DNA of 64,000 bases from Clostridium beijerinckii (GTDB lineage: Bacteria > Bacillota > Clostridia > Clostridiales > Clostridiaceae), in assembly GCF_018223745.1 (NCBI RefSeq), contig NZ_CP073653.1, positions 1,950,001-2,014,000 on the forward strand, in the 5' to 3' direction. The notes beneath the pieces were generated by a model. The model searched no databases. It was not told the origin of the DNA and saw nothing but the letters and a program-made list of their open reading frames with translations. Of the stretch, positions 10,433-19,720 are shown one piece after another. Numbering within the stretch: the first letter of the stretch is position 1; each line of letters starts with the position of its first letter. The translations under genes and the position numbers were made by a program.

Positions 10433-11138
10433 AATTGATAATTTAGTAGTCGCCTATGGTGGAATTGAAGCGTTAAAAGGAATAAGCTTAGAGGTACCAG
10501 AGGGGAAGATCGTAACTTTAGTTGGTGCTAACGGAGCAGGAAAAAGTACTACATTAAAATCTATAGTAGGTCTAGTTAAACCAAAGAGTGGAACTATGAA
10601 TTTGGATGATGGAACTGATTTAACTAAGCTTAATACAGAACTTATGGTGAAAAAAGGAATAGCATTAGTTCCAGAAGGAAGAAAAGTTTTTTCAGATCTT
10701 ACAGTACTGGAAAATTTAAAAATAGGCGCTTATACAAGAAAGGATAAATCAGGTATTCAAGAAGACTTGGAAAAGGTATATTCACTTTTTCCAAGACTTA
10801 AGGAGAGAACTTGGCAATTATCGGGAACTCTTTCAGGAGGTGAGCAACAAATGCTTGCAATAGGAAGAGCACTTATGTCAAGACCAAAGTTAATAATGAT
10901 GGATGAGCCTTCTTTAGGACTTGCACCAATAATCGTAAAAGAATTATTTGGAATTATAAAGAAAATTAATGAAGAAGGCATGACAGTTCTACTAATTGAG
11001 CAAAATGCAAATGCAGCTTTAAAAATAGCTGATATTGGCTATATTATGGAAACTGGAAGAATAACACTAAGTGGCTCAGGGCAAGAATTACTTTCTAATG
11101 ATGAAATTAAAAAAGCTTATCTTGGTGAAGCTTTGTAA
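10425..11138 (+). CDS. livF: Branched-chain amino acid ABC transporter ATP-binding protein LivF
   Basis: A 237-residue ABC ATPase of LivF type: Walker A GANGAGKSTT, LivF-specific LVPEGRKVFSDLTVLENL, signature LSGGEQQMLAIGRALM, Walker B LIMMDEPSLGLAP and LLIEQNANAAL. It is the last gene of the first transcriptional unit, with a terminator hairpin 30 bases after the stop. Confidence 0.95.
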   Translation: MIKIDNLVVAYGGIEALKGISLEVPEGKIVTLVGANGAGKSTTLKSIVGLVKPKSGTMNLDDGTDLTKLNTELMVKKGIALVPEGRKVFSDLTVLENLKIGAYTRKDKSGIQEDLEKVYSLFPRLKERTWQLSGTLSGGEQQMLAIGRALMSRPKLIMMDEPSLGLAPIIVKELFGIIKKINEEGMTVLLIEQNANAALKIADIGYIMETGRITLSGSGQELLSNDEIKKAYLGEAL

Positions 11139-11168
11139 TATGAGAATTTTCGTATTTAGAGGAGAAAT

Positions 11169-11214
11169 AGCAAGTCAGAAAATAGAAAAATACTGACTTG
11201 TTATTTTTTTATTT
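11169..11214 (+). terminator. Terminator after livF
   Basis: Hairpin caagtcag / ctgacttg with a 14-base loop followed by ttattttttt. It separates the second livJ from the main operon. Confidence 0.7.
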
Positions 11215-11419
11215 AAGGAATTTATTTTGCCTTTATTATTACAATACATTAAATTAAAATATAAGTTTTTAGAAAAAGATAATTTTAATTGAACTAAGAG
11301 ATGTATATTATAAGAAATAAATGCTGGGATATTAGAATTTTTTGAGTTACTATTTTGTTGCTCTTATTTTGTACGTCAATAAGATTAAATTAATACTTAG
11401 ATATTAGGGGGATATATAT

Positions 11420-12583
11420 ATGAAAAGAAAAATTTCATTGCTTTTGGTTATAGCTATGATGACTTCTTTTACTTTAGGAGGTTGTAATTCAAAATCAGGC
11501 ACAAAAGCCAATGAGGATAGTGATGTAATAAAAATAGGTGTGTTTGAACCAATGACAGGTGCAAATGCAGCAGGTGGACAATTAGAAACAGAAGGTGCAA
11601 AACTTGCAAACAAGATTTATCCAACTGTTCTTGGTAAAAAAGTTGAACTGGTTTTTGCAGATAATAAATCTGATAAAGTTGAAGCAGCTAATGCAGCTGC
11701 AAACCTTATTGAGCAGGAGCATGTTAATGCTATTATAGGAAGCTATGGAAGTGGTTTTTCTATGGCAGCAGGTGATATAGTACAGGAAGCTAAGGTTCCA
11801 GCTGTAGGGGTAACTTGTACAAACCCTTTAGTAACCGCAGGAAATGATTATTACTTTAGAGTTTGCTTTATTGATCCTTTTCAAGGAACTGTTATGGCAA
11901 AATACGCAGCTAATAAGTTAAAGGCTAAAAAGGTAGCAATTCTTCAAGAGGTCTCAAGTGATTACTCAGTTGGAATCTGCAAATTCTTTACTGATGAATT
12001 TAAAAAGCTAACTGAGGATAATAATGCTGTTGTAGCAAAAGCAAATTATAACACAGGAGATCAGGATTTCTCAGCACAGCTTACAAATATTAAAGGAAGC
12101 AATCCTGATGTAATATTTGCTCCAGGGAATTTTACTGAAGGAGCAATGATAATAAAGCAGGCAAGGCAACTTGGAATTACAGCACCAATAATTGGAGCTG
12201 ATACCTGGGAGACACCGGAATTTTTAGATATAGGTAAAGAGGATGTTGAAGGAACTGTATTTTCAACATTTTTTGCAACTGAGACACCTATAACTGAAGA
12301 ATCTAAAATTTTTCTTGATGAATATAGAAAACAATATAATAAGGAGCCAGCAGCAGCTACAGCATTAGGGTATGATGCATATCTAGTAATTTTAGATGCG
12401 ATTAAGAGAGCTAATTCTGCAGATCCAGTTAAAATTAGAGATGAAATAGCAAAAACAAAAGATTTTCCTGGTGCAGCAGGAGTAATAACAATTGATGAAA
12501 ACAATAATGCAGTAAAAGAAGCTGTTTTGAAGATAGTTAAAGATGGCAAGTTTACTTATCTAGATACAATAAAGCCTGAATAG
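11420..12583 (+). CDS. livJ: Branched-chain amino acid ABC transporter, substrate-binding lipoprotein (copy 2)
   Basis: A second solute-binding lipoprotein, 387 residues, with lipobox LGGC (Cys22) and the same block order as copy 1; most residues are identical by eye over the whole length. Differences lie mainly in the signal peptide and at ligand-proximal positions: the first copy reads AVAASATNPLVTAG where this one reads AVGVTCTNPLVTAG, and NAIIGSWGSG becomes NAIIGSYGSG. It lies behind the livF terminator with its own ribosome site (agggggat), so it probably has its own transcription start. The pocket differences suggest a shifted ligand preference feeding the same LivHMGF complex; this is inference. 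Confidence 0.92.
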   Translation: MKRKISLLLVIAMMTSFTLGGCNSKSGTKANEDSDVIKIGVFEPMTGANAAGGQLETEGAKLANKIYPTVLGKKVELVFADNKSDKVEAANAAANLIEQEHVNAIIGSYGSGFSMAAGDIVQEAKVPAVGVTCTNPLVTAGNDYYFRVCFIDPFQGTVMAKYAANKLKAKKVAILQEVSSDYSVGICKFFTDEFKKLTEDNNAVVAKANYNTGDQDFSAQLTNIKGSNPDVIFAPGNFTEGAMIIKQARQLGITAPIIGADTWETPEFLDIGKEDVEGTVFSTFFATETPITEESKIFLDEYRKQYNKEPAAATALGYDAYLVILDAIKRANSADPVKIRDEIAKTKDFPGAAGVITIDENNNAVKEAVLKIVKDGKFTYLDTIKPE

Positions 12584-12748
12584 AATTAAAAATGTGAATA
12601 CTTTAATAAAATGGATAATGTATGTTACAATTAAGTTCCAATATTGTGGCCCTAATTGTATAACTTGATTTATAAGGATTCTAAATGTATACTTAGTATT
12701 TACAGATATATATGATAATAATATTTATAGATAGAGGTAAATGGTTGT

Positions 12749-13141
12749 ATGTTTTTTATAGGTATATTTGGCATTGAAAATAAAAATAAAGAAATAAAGA
12801 TTTTAGACAATTTAAACTGTAAAAAATGTAATAAAGTTTTTCGTGGAAAGCTGATAAAAAATTTTAATTATTTTCATTTTTTCTTTATTCCGCTTTTTAG
12901 GTGGAATATAAAATATTATATAATATGTGATGGATGTGGAGCTAACTTTAGTATTTCAGTAGACAAAGGAAAAGCCATTGAGAATAACGAACCTGTGAAT
13001 ATAACTTATTGGGATCTTGATGAGCTAGAAAGCAGTAATTATAGAGATAATTATAATAGTGGTATATGCAGGAACTGTGGTATGGAAGTTGACCCAAGTT
13101 TTCAATTTTGTCCTCATTGTGGGAATAGGATTAAATTTTGA
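12749..13141 (+). CDS. Zinc-ribbon protein of unknown function
   Basis: A 130-residue protein with two zinc-ribbon modules. The N-terminal one uses CKKC and a distant CDGC around a hydrophobic/aromatic stretch; the C-terminal one is a short CRNC...CPHC ribbon ending in GNRIKF. The same architecture occurs in clostridial zinc-ribbon domain-containing proteins of unknown function. The hydrophobic middle (NYFHFFFIPLFRW) may be a membrane-associated turn rather than a full TM helix. It lies alone between the second livJ and its own strong terminator. I cannot propose a role. Confidence 0.75.
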   Translation: MFFIGIFGIENKNKEIKILDNLNCKKCNKVFRGKLIKNFNYFHFFFIPLFRWNIKYYIICDGCGANFSISVDKGKAIENNEPVNITYWDLDELESSNYRDNYNSGICRNCGMEVDPSFQFCPHCGNRIKF

Positions 13142-13146
13142 ATTTA

Positions 13147-13187
13147 AAAAAAATCAAGTAGCTGTTGTAGCTACTTGATTTTTTTTC
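13147..13187 (+). terminator. Terminator after zinc-ribbon gene
   Basis: Perfect hairpin aatcaagtagct / agctacttgatt with flanking A and T runs, tetraloop-sized loop. Confidence 0.9.
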
Positions 13188-13399
13188 GTTAATTAAAAGT
13201 TTCACAAAATCACGTTGATTCGAGTAAAAATTGATAAAGAAATCTTTAATTACAGAAATATATTGTAATAGTTATTGAAATGGAATAACGTGGGTTTTAT
13301 AATATATAATGATAGAATAGGTTTCTGATTCCAAAAGTTAAAGTTGGCTTTAGGATAATAATTTATTAAAGAATTAGTGATTATGAAAGAGGATATTAG

Positions 13400-14938
13400 A
13401 TGTTTAATTATATAATATTTCTTGCAATGTTTTTAACGGCATTTGTTTCGGCGCAATTATGCATATTTTTATTTTATAAAAAAAGAAGAATACATTTAAA
13501 CGGTCTTTTAGGTGTTATTTTATGTGTTTTTATATATAGTTTATTTTATTCTTTTGAGTTAATATGTCCTAATTTAACCTTTATGAAATTGTTTACTGGA
13601 ATAGAGTATATAGGAATAGCATCCATTCCGGCTTTTTGGGTCATCATGGCCCTAGAATATACTAATAAAAGTAGGTATATTACTAAAAAGCTCTATATGT
13701 TGCTATTTTCGTTGCCTATGGTATTAGTGGCATTAAATATTACTAATGACTATCATCATCTTTTTTATAAAAGTTACACAGTTGACATTGCAGATAATCT
13801 ATATATTGCAAATCTTAAACCAGGCATTGTATATGTTATATGCGTAATTTTTGTAAATGTATGCTTCATAGTAGGGAATAGCCTGTATTTAATTTTTTAT
13901 AGAAAAGAAAACAGTTTATATAAAAAGAGAAGCTTTAAAATCATGCTTACATCATTTATTCCTTGGATTGGATATTGGATATACATGTCAAGGATTACGT
14001 CTATAAGAATAGATATAGTTCCAATTTTTATGGGAGTATTTTGTTTGATATATACATACGCTTTGTTTAAATCAAATATCTTTGAAACAGCTACTATTGC
14101 TAGACATGTTGTTTTTGACAATATTTCTGAAGCAATATTAGTATTAGACCAAGAAAACAAAATAATAGATATGAATAATATAGCAGAGAAAATTTTTAAT
14201 ATAAAATCAAAGCTAGCAATAGGACAAGACGTATGCACAGAGTTTAAAGAGTATCAGGAAATTATCAAATATATATATGAAGAAAAAGAAACGAGTTTCA
14301 ACTGTGAAATTAAAATCAAGAACAAACTCTATTATTTTAAAGGAAAGCTTACACTAATTAATAATAACAGAGGGAAGGGTAAAGTTATTGTTTTGAGTGA
14401 TAATACTGAACAGGTTTTAATGATTAAGAAACTTGAGTACTATGGCATCACTGACGTTTTGACAGGGGTATATAATAGAAAGTATTTCTATAAAATTGCA
14501 AAAGAAAAAATTGAAGCTTGTTCGGATAAGAAACATATGTCTCTATTAATGATGGATATAGATAAATTTAAAATTATTAATGATACTTATGGGCATCCTA
14601 CAGGTGATATTGTTCTAAAAAAGGTAATGAATATTTGTAAAGAATTATTGGGAAAAAAATATTATATAGGAAGATATGGGGGAGAGGAATTTTTAATTCT
14701 ACTAGATAATGCTAATTCAGAAAAAGCTTTAGAGATTGGTGAAACAATAAGAAGAAGGATTGAAAATTTGGAAATACTCCATGACAATAAATGCATAAAG
14801 ATAACATCTTCTTTTGGGATATTTACATCAGTTAGAGAACGAGATTTGGAAAATATGATTAAATTTGCAGATAAAGCTTTGTATGAAGCGAAGAGTTTAG
14901 GGAGAAATAGGGTTTCTATAAAAATGGGGAATAGTTAG
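13400..14938 (+). CDS. Membrane-bound PAS-GGDEF diguanylate cyclase
   Basis: A 512-residue signalling enzyme predicted to make cyclic di-GMP. Residues 1-215 hold about seven TM helices resembling the 7TM sensor found at the N-terminus of some histidine kinases. A PAS domain follows (about 230-340, starting VFDNISEAILVLDQ). The GGDEF domain spans about 350-510 with MMDIDKFKIINDTYGH and the active-site loop RYGGEEF. The position of the usual RxxD inhibitory site just before that loop reads GKKY, so product inhibition at the I-site is probably absent. The gene is monocistronic, with a terminator shared with the convergent MFS gene. The signal sensed is unknown. Confidence 0.9.
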   Translation: MFNYIIFLAMFLTAFVSAQLCIFLFYKKRRIHLNGLLGVILCVFIYSLFYSFELICPNLTFMKLFTGIEYIGIASIPAFWVIMALEYTNKSRYITKKLYMLLFSLPMVLVALNITNDYHHLFYKSYTVDIADNLYIANLKPGIVYVICVIFVNVCFIVGNSLYLIFYRKENSLYKKRSFKIMLTSFIPWIGYWIYMSRITSIRIDIVPIFMGVFCLIYTYALFKSNIFETATIARHVVFDNISEAILVLDQENKIIDMNNIAEKIFNIKSKLAIGQDVCTEFKEYQEIIKYIYEEKETSFNCEIKIKNKLYYFKGKLTLINNNRGKGKVIVLSDNTEQVLMIKKLEYYGITDVLTGVYNRKYFYKIAKEKIEACSDKKHMSLLMMDIDKFKIINDTYGHPTGDIVLKKVMNICKELLGKKYYIGRYGGEEFLILLDNANSEKALEIGETIRRRIENLEILHDNKCIKITSSFGIFTSVRERDLENMIKFADKALYEAKSLGRNRVSIKMGNS

Positions 14939-14977
14939 ACTATTATAAATGGTGTAGCGCATTTATTATTACAAAGT

Positions 14978-15022
14978 AAAAAACTTTAAATGGTTACTAT
15001 AATACTATTTAAAGTTTTTTTA
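14978..15022. terminator. Bidirectional terminator between GGDEF and MFS genes
   Basis: Hairpin aaaaaactttaaat / atttaaagtttttt with A and T runs on both sides, lying between the convergent stop codons. Confidence 0.8.
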
Positions 15023-15066
15023 TTTAAAATATTTAATTAAAAAATTCATGAACTAAAAATACATTT

Positions 15067-16296
15067 TTAGTTTTTGCTTGCTTCAAATCTATCAACATGC
15101 AATATAGAAGAAAATAATTTCATCCATAACATTACAACTGCTATAGTTCCAATGCCTCCAATAAGAGCAGCGGGAACAGTCCCGAATAAAGACGCTGTAA
15201 TTCCTGATTCAAATTCACCAAGCTGATTAGAAGTTCCTATGAATATCATATTTACAGAGCTAACTCTTCCTCTCATATAATCTGGAGTATTAAGTTGAAC
15301 AAGCGTAGATCGTATAACAACGCTAATTACATCGGAAGCACCTAAAATCAAAAGAGCAATGAAAGATATTATAACAGATCTAGATATTGCAAAAGCTATA
15401 GTAGATAAACCGAAGAATATAACAGCTATGAACATTGTCTTCCCTACATTGTGCTTTAATGGTTTCCTTGCAAGATAAGCAGACATTAATAATGCTCCAA
15501 CGGCAGGAGCAGATCTTAGTATGCCTAAACCAAAAGAACCTATCATTAGAATGCTACTTGCGTATATTGGAAGTAAGGCAGTTGCGCCACCAAATAATAC
15601 TGCAAATAAATCTAGTGATATTGCTCCAAGTATTATAGGTCTACTCTTTATAAAAGATATTCCTGCGAATAAAGATTTTATGCTAGTTGGCTCAGATTTA
15701 AAAATTTCTTTCTCAATTGAAATATGATATATAAGAATACCTGATATTAAATATAAGATACCAGTTAATAAAAAAACTAGTGTTGTGCCAAACGTATATA
15801 AAATTCCGCCAACAGCTGGTCCTATAATAACTGCAAATTCTGAAACTGAAGACATTAAAGCAGAAGCTCGCGGGAAAATCTCCTTACTAACGATATTAGG
15901 CAATAAGGCTTGCATTGGTGGACCTTCAAAAGAATGAGCTACCGCTATAAAGAAAATGAGAATTAAAAATCGCTCTTTAGTAATTAACTCATTATAATTC
16001 CCAAAAGCCATAATAAAAATAAACACACTTTGAGTTACTTGACTTAAGGTTACTATTTTTCTGCGATCATATCTATCTGATATGTGTCCAACAAAAAGGG
16101 AGAGAAAAAGCATTGGTAAAAACTGAACTAGTCCAACAAGACCTAGATAAAATGCTGAATGAGTTAAGGAATACATTTGCCATCCAATAGCAACTGTAAT
16201 CATTTGATATGCGAAATTAGTGGATACACGTGCTGTCATTAATAGTCTTAATGATTTGTTTTTAAGCAAAGAAGAATTGTCTTTAGTTGAAATCAT
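15067..16296 (-). CDS. MFS transporter, enterobactin-exporter-like (MFS_3 type)
   Basis: A 409-residue major facilitator protein with about 12 TM segments. The N-terminal half shows RVSTNFAYQMITVAIGWQMYSLT and the loop 2-3 motif GHISDRYDRRKI. The pattern matches the EntS/MFS_3 group, whose members export siderophores, macrolides or other small molecules. It is transcribed alone on the minus strand, converging on the diguanylate cyclase gene. No regulator is adjacent, and the substrate is open. Confidence 0.88.
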   Translation of the reverse strand: MISTKDNSSLLKNKSLRLLMTARVSTNFAYQMITVAIGWQMYSLTHSAFYLGLVGLVQFLPMLFLSLFVGHISDRYDRRKIVTLSQVTQSVFIFIMAFGNYNELITKERFLILIFFIAVAHSFEGPPMQALLPNIVSKEIFPRASALMSSVSEFAVIIGPAVGGILYTFGTTLVFLLTGILYLISGILIYHISIEKEIFKSEPTSIKSLFAGISFIKSRPIILGAISLDLFAVLFGGATALLPIYASSILMIGSFGLGILRSAPAVGALLMSAYLARKPLKHNVGKTMFIAVIFFGLSTIAFAISRSVIISFIALLILGASDVISVVIRSTLVQLNTPDYMRGRVSSVNMIFIGTSNQLGEFESGITASLFGTVPAALIGGIGTIAVVMLWMKLFSSILHVDRFEASKN

Positions 16297-16606
16297 TATA
16301 TTTCAGAACCTTTCTGTATATAGAGTATTATGGCTAAATAAATATTCATAAACATAAGTAACTTATAGGTTTATAATATATTAAATAGCATTATTAATAG
16401 TATATACTGGTGAAGAACGCGTATCAAGTTAATAATGGAATTATTTTCTTTTAGAATTGCGGATACAGTTATTAGCAAAAACTATTTTGGACACAATAAA
16501 TAGCTTTGTTACTAATATTAAAAAGTTATTTTGAAGAAGAATTTATCAACTGTAAATAATTATTTATGTTAAAAATATGATAAAATAAACATTAATCTGG
16601 TATTAA
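16297..16606. other. Intergenic region left of the IS element
   Basis: About 310 A/T-rich bases between the divergent MFS gene and the IS left end. It should contain the MFS promoter (minus strand) and, judging from the insertion site, the original promoter of the sirohaem-reductase-like gene. No confident -35/-10 pair or operator was found. Confidence 0.4.
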
Positions 16607-16620
16607 CCTGAATTATTCAT
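16607..16620 (+). repeat. IS1380-type left terminal inverted repeat
   Basis: Exact reverse complement of the right end at 18244-18257; adjacent outer bases attaa are duplicated on the other side of the element. Confidence 0.92.
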
Positions 16621-16770
16621 AAAATTATATGAAACATGCTTTGCATGGCTCGTTAAGCTGTTCTTAACAAATTCAAAACTTCACTTATTAAGTGAAAAAA
16701 TATAGAAAAATAGACTCAAATTTGTTATGGTTAATTTGCGAAAAAAAACAATTAACAAAGGAGAGTCTAT

Positions 16771-18095
16771 ATGGGTAGTTTATTAGAAAAATCTTTGAAT
16801 TTCAAGAGAAATGTAAAAATTAATTTTGATGGTGGAAATTTAACATCAGATTCTGGTCTTATTTTATATAGTGAATTTGATGAAAGAATAGGTTTTTCAA
16901 GAACTGTAAAAGATGTTTTTTATGTTAATGATGGAATTAATCATAGAGAACATACAAACGAAGAGATATTACTACAAAAAGTTTATCAAAGAATAGCTGG
17001 CTATACAACCGACGATAATTCAGATGAATTAAGATATGATCCAGCGCTTACTACAATTTTAGATAAAAATGCACTAGCTTCACAGCCTACAATTTCACGT
17101 TTTAATAACAATCTCGATAAAGAAAACTTAAGACAATTTAATAAAATAAATGAGTTGGTTTTGGATAAAGTATACTCAATTGATATGCCAAATCAAATAA
17201 TTTTGGATATTGATTCTACTAATTTTGAAACTTATGGTAATCAATATGGTTCAGCATACAATTCACATTATTCAGCAAATGGATATCATCCACTATTAGT
17301 TTTTGATGGACTAACAGGTGATTTATTAAAGGCAGAGTTGCGTTCTGGAAATGTTTATACATCAAGAAAAACAGTGGCTTTTATTGGTCCATTATTAAAA
17401 AGGTATTCAAATAAATATATTTGTACAGACCTATACATTCGTGGCGATAGCGGTTTTGCTATACTTATGGACTTTATGAAATTGCAGAAGAACATGATGC
17501 TAAATATGCAATAAGATTAAAAGCAAATGCAACATTGTATAAGTATTCTGAAGAATTTACTACAAGAATGGAGATATTATGCAAAAGAAATATCTATGAC
17601 CATTATACTATATATGGTGAATTTGTATATAAAGCAAAGAAATGGACTAAAGAACGTAGAGTTGTTGTGAAATTAGAAAAGAAAGAAGGTCAAATGTGTA
17701 TAGATTATACTTTTGTTGTGACTAACATGACCAGCCATCCAGAAGCTGTAATAAAATTTTATTGTAATAGAGGAACAATGGAGAATTTTATTAAAGAAGG
17801 CAAAAACGGCTTCGCTTTCGATAAAATGAGTAGTTCATCTTTTATCGCAAATGCTAATAAGCTTCAAGAGATGGTTTTAGCATACAATTTAAACAATTGG
17901 ATTAGAAGATTATGTTTTACAAATTCAATGAAATCTCTAAGAATAGAAACAATACGAATGAAAATAATTAAAGTAGCTGGTAAACTTGTAAAGAGTAGTA
18001 GATACTTAAAATTCAAACTCTGTAGTTCATGTGCTTATCAAAATGAGTTTTGGCATATTTTAAAAAATATCAATTCACTGCCGTTATTAAATTGA
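16771..18095 (+). pseudogene. IS1380-family transposase, frameshifted
   Basis: DDE transposase of IS1380 type split into two frames. The first frame (16771-17514) holds NFDGGNLTSDSGLILYSEFDE, the acidic blocks LDIDSTNFETYG and YIRGDSGFA. The second frame, open from about 17466 to 18095, continues with YGLYEIAEEHDAKYAIRLKAN and later the acidic/basic block GTMENFIKEGKNGFAFDKM. The switch lies around 17459-17466 (ctatacttatgg). Restoring one base there would give a single 441-codon ORF, the usual size. I see no A-rich slippery heptamer, so a 1-base deletion is more likely than programmed frameshifting. The copy is probably inactive unless complemented in trans. Confidence 0.88.
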
Positions 18096-18243
18096 TTCAG
18101 ATTACAATTTAATATGTAAGATATGGTTAAAACCTAAAGTCCGTAGCGAAGCTGTACGTATATTTAGAAAAATAATTAAAAATTAAGAAAAGAAATAGCT
18201 AATAGCATGAAAAACTAACTTTCTTATGTTATTAACTATATCT

Positions 18244-18257
18244 ATGAATAATTCAGG
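18244..18257 (+). repeat. IS1380-type right terminal inverted repeat
   Basis: Exact inverted copy of 16607-16620; followed by attaa, the second half of the target duplication. Confidence 0.92.
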
Positions 18258-18295
18258 ATTAAATATTATTAATACACATAAGAGGAGGATATAAT

Positions 18296-18955
18296 ATGAG
18301 TTTTGGAAATCTTCAGAAGATAAGTAATGGAAAGAGAACTTTTGGAATAACTCCGCATATTCCAGGAGGTTTTATTACTATAGAAACTATGCAAAAAATT
18401 GTGGATATAGCAAAAAAATATAATGGTATATTAAAAATAACTTCAGGACAAAGAATATTAATAACTAATCTTAAGCAAGAAGACTTGGAAAATGTTTGGA
18501 ATGAACTTGGAATGGAACCAGCAGTTAAAACACAAAATTCAGTTAAGAATGTTGAAATGTGCCCAGCTGGATACTGTAAAAGATCTAAATATAACACAAT
18601 TGGGACTGGAATGAAACTTTCAAGAAAATATCAATGGATGGAAATGCCATGTAGGACTAAAATAGGAGTAGCAGGCTGTAGAAATGCTTGTGGAAGCGTT
18701 TATAGTAAAGATATTGGAGTGATAGCCGATAAAACCGGTTTTATTGTTGCAGCAGGAGGATCAGGAGGTTATAACCCAAGAATGGCAGATATTATTGCTA
18801 AAGATATAACAGAAAGCCAAGCATTGAGTTTAGTTGATAATATTTTTGAATATTATATAGAAAATGCAGAGGCAGGAGAAAAGCTGGGATTTTTTATTGA
18901 TAGAATCGGAATTGAGAAATTTAATCAAGATGTTTTAAAGGGTATAGATATATAG
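18296..18955 (+). CDS. Small nitrite/sulfite reductase-like (sirohaem/4Fe-4S) protein
   Basis: A 219-residue protein corresponding to one repeat of the nitrite/sulfite reductase fold: a ferredoxin-like half domain (IPGGFITIETMQKIVDIAKKY, then LKITSGQRILITNL) followed by the 4Fe-4S/sirohaem half (MCPAGYC, MPCRTKIGVAGCRNACG, DIGVIADKTGFIVAAGGSGG). The cluster ligands appear as C-x4-C and C-x3-C; classical reductases have C-x5-C and C-x3-C. Such short clostridial homologues are unlikely to be full six-electron reductases and their substrate is unknown. The ATG has a strong site (aagaggaggat). The IS1380 element ends 38 bases upstream, so its expression may be altered. Confidence 0.78.
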   Translation: MSFGNLQKISNGKRTFGITPHIPGGFITIETMQKIVDIAKKYNGILKITSGQRILITNLKQEDLENVWNELGMEPAVKTQNSVKNVEMCPAGYCKRSKYNTIGTGMKLSRKYQWMEMPCRTKIGVAGCRNACGSVYSKDIGVIADKTGFIVAAGGSGGYNPRMADIIAKDITESQALSLVDNIFEYYIENAEAGEKLGFFIDRIGIEKFNQDVLKGIDI

Positions 18956-19054
18956 ATTCCTTATACATAATTTGGAGTTATATAAATGATATTTAAAAGG
19001 TCTTTAAAAAAGAGAGAATTTTGATTAAATAAAAAATTAATTCACGGGGGAATA

Positions 19055-19720
19055 ATGAAAAAAATAAAAGCGGTGTTATTTGACATGGATGGAGTTATAT
19101 TCGATACAGAGAGAGTATACCTAGAGACTTGGAGAAAGATTTTTAAGAAGTATGGATATGATATGAGTGATGATGTCTATATTTCTGTAATGGGAAGAGG
19201 ACGGAAAAACGTAATCAAGAAATTTTTAGAGTTATATGGAGAAAACTTGCCTATAACACAAATGTATGAAGAAAAAGATAAGGAATTAAAGAAGGCAGTA
19301 GAAAGTGGTCAAATTGCTATTAAAGAAGGGGCGAAGGAAATTTTAGAGTTTCTAAAAGAGAGAGGATATAGAATAGCTCTTGCGACATCAGCTAAAATAG
19401 AACGAGCTAATATTCAGTTTAGAAATACTGATATCAAAGAAGATTTTGATGTTATGGTTTATGGTGATGATGTAGTAAAAGCCAAACCAGATCCAGAAAT
19501 ATTTCTAAAGGCCGCTAAAAAGCTTTGTGTAAATCCTGAAGATTGTATTGTTATAGAGGATTCTGCTGCAGGTATTGAAGGAGCATATAAAGCTAAAATG
19601 ATAGGAATACATGTAGAAGATCTTAAGAAAGCCGACAATGATATACTAAAGTATTGTCATAAAAGCTTTGAGAATTTACTAGATATTAAGGAGTATTTAA
19701 GTAAGAATATTGATAGGTAA
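19055..19720 (+). CDS. HAD-family phosphatase, beta-phosphoglucomutase-like
   Basis: A 221-residue haloacid dehalogenase hydrolase of subfamily IA. Motif I is FDMDGVIFDTE with the nucleophilic Asp10 and Asp12, motif II is the ATS in IALATSAK, Lys is in KPDPEIFLKAAKKL and motif III is VIEDSAAGIEGA. A four-helix cap lies between motifs I and II. Family members dephosphorylate or isomerise small sugar phosphates or nucleotides; the exact substrate is not predictable. The ribosome site cacggggg precedes the ATG. There is no functional neighbour. Confidence 0.88.
   Translation: MKKIKAVLFDMDGVIFDTERVYLETWRKIFKKYGYDMSDDVYISVMGRGRKNVIKKFLELYGENLPITQMYEEKDKELKKAVESGQIAIKEGAKEILEFLKERGYRIALATSAKIERANIQFRNTDIKEDFDVMVYGDDVVKAKPDPEIFLKAAKKLCVNPEDCIVIEDSAAGIEGAYKAKMIGIHVEDLKKADNDILKYCHKSFENLLDIKEYLSKNIDR

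Larger units (their letters stand above)
16607..18257 (+). mobile_element. IS1380-family insertion sequence (1651 bp)
   Basis: The element is bounded by perfect 14-bp terminal inverted repeats, cctgaattattcat (16607-16620) and atgaataattcagg (18244-18257). It is flanked by the 5-bp direct repeat attaa (16602-16606 and 18258-18262), a target-site duplication. Internally it carries one IS1380-type transposase, interrupted by a frameshift. Length, repeat start (cct) and duplication size fit the family. The intact ends and duplication indicate recent insertion. Confidence 0.93.

Noticed and set aside
12061..12549. 162-codon minus-strand ORF, with a similar one at 7171-7554
   Set aside because: Both are antisense to the two livJ copies at the same relative position, a consequence of the duplicated coding sequence.
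13190..13399. c-di-GMP riboswitch ahead of the GGDEF gene
   Set aside because: The conserved GEMM core was not found; only A/T-rich DNA is seen.
17459..17535. Programmed ribosomal frameshifting in the transposase
   Set aside because: No slippery heptamer or downstream stem at the frame change, and IS1380 members use a single frame.
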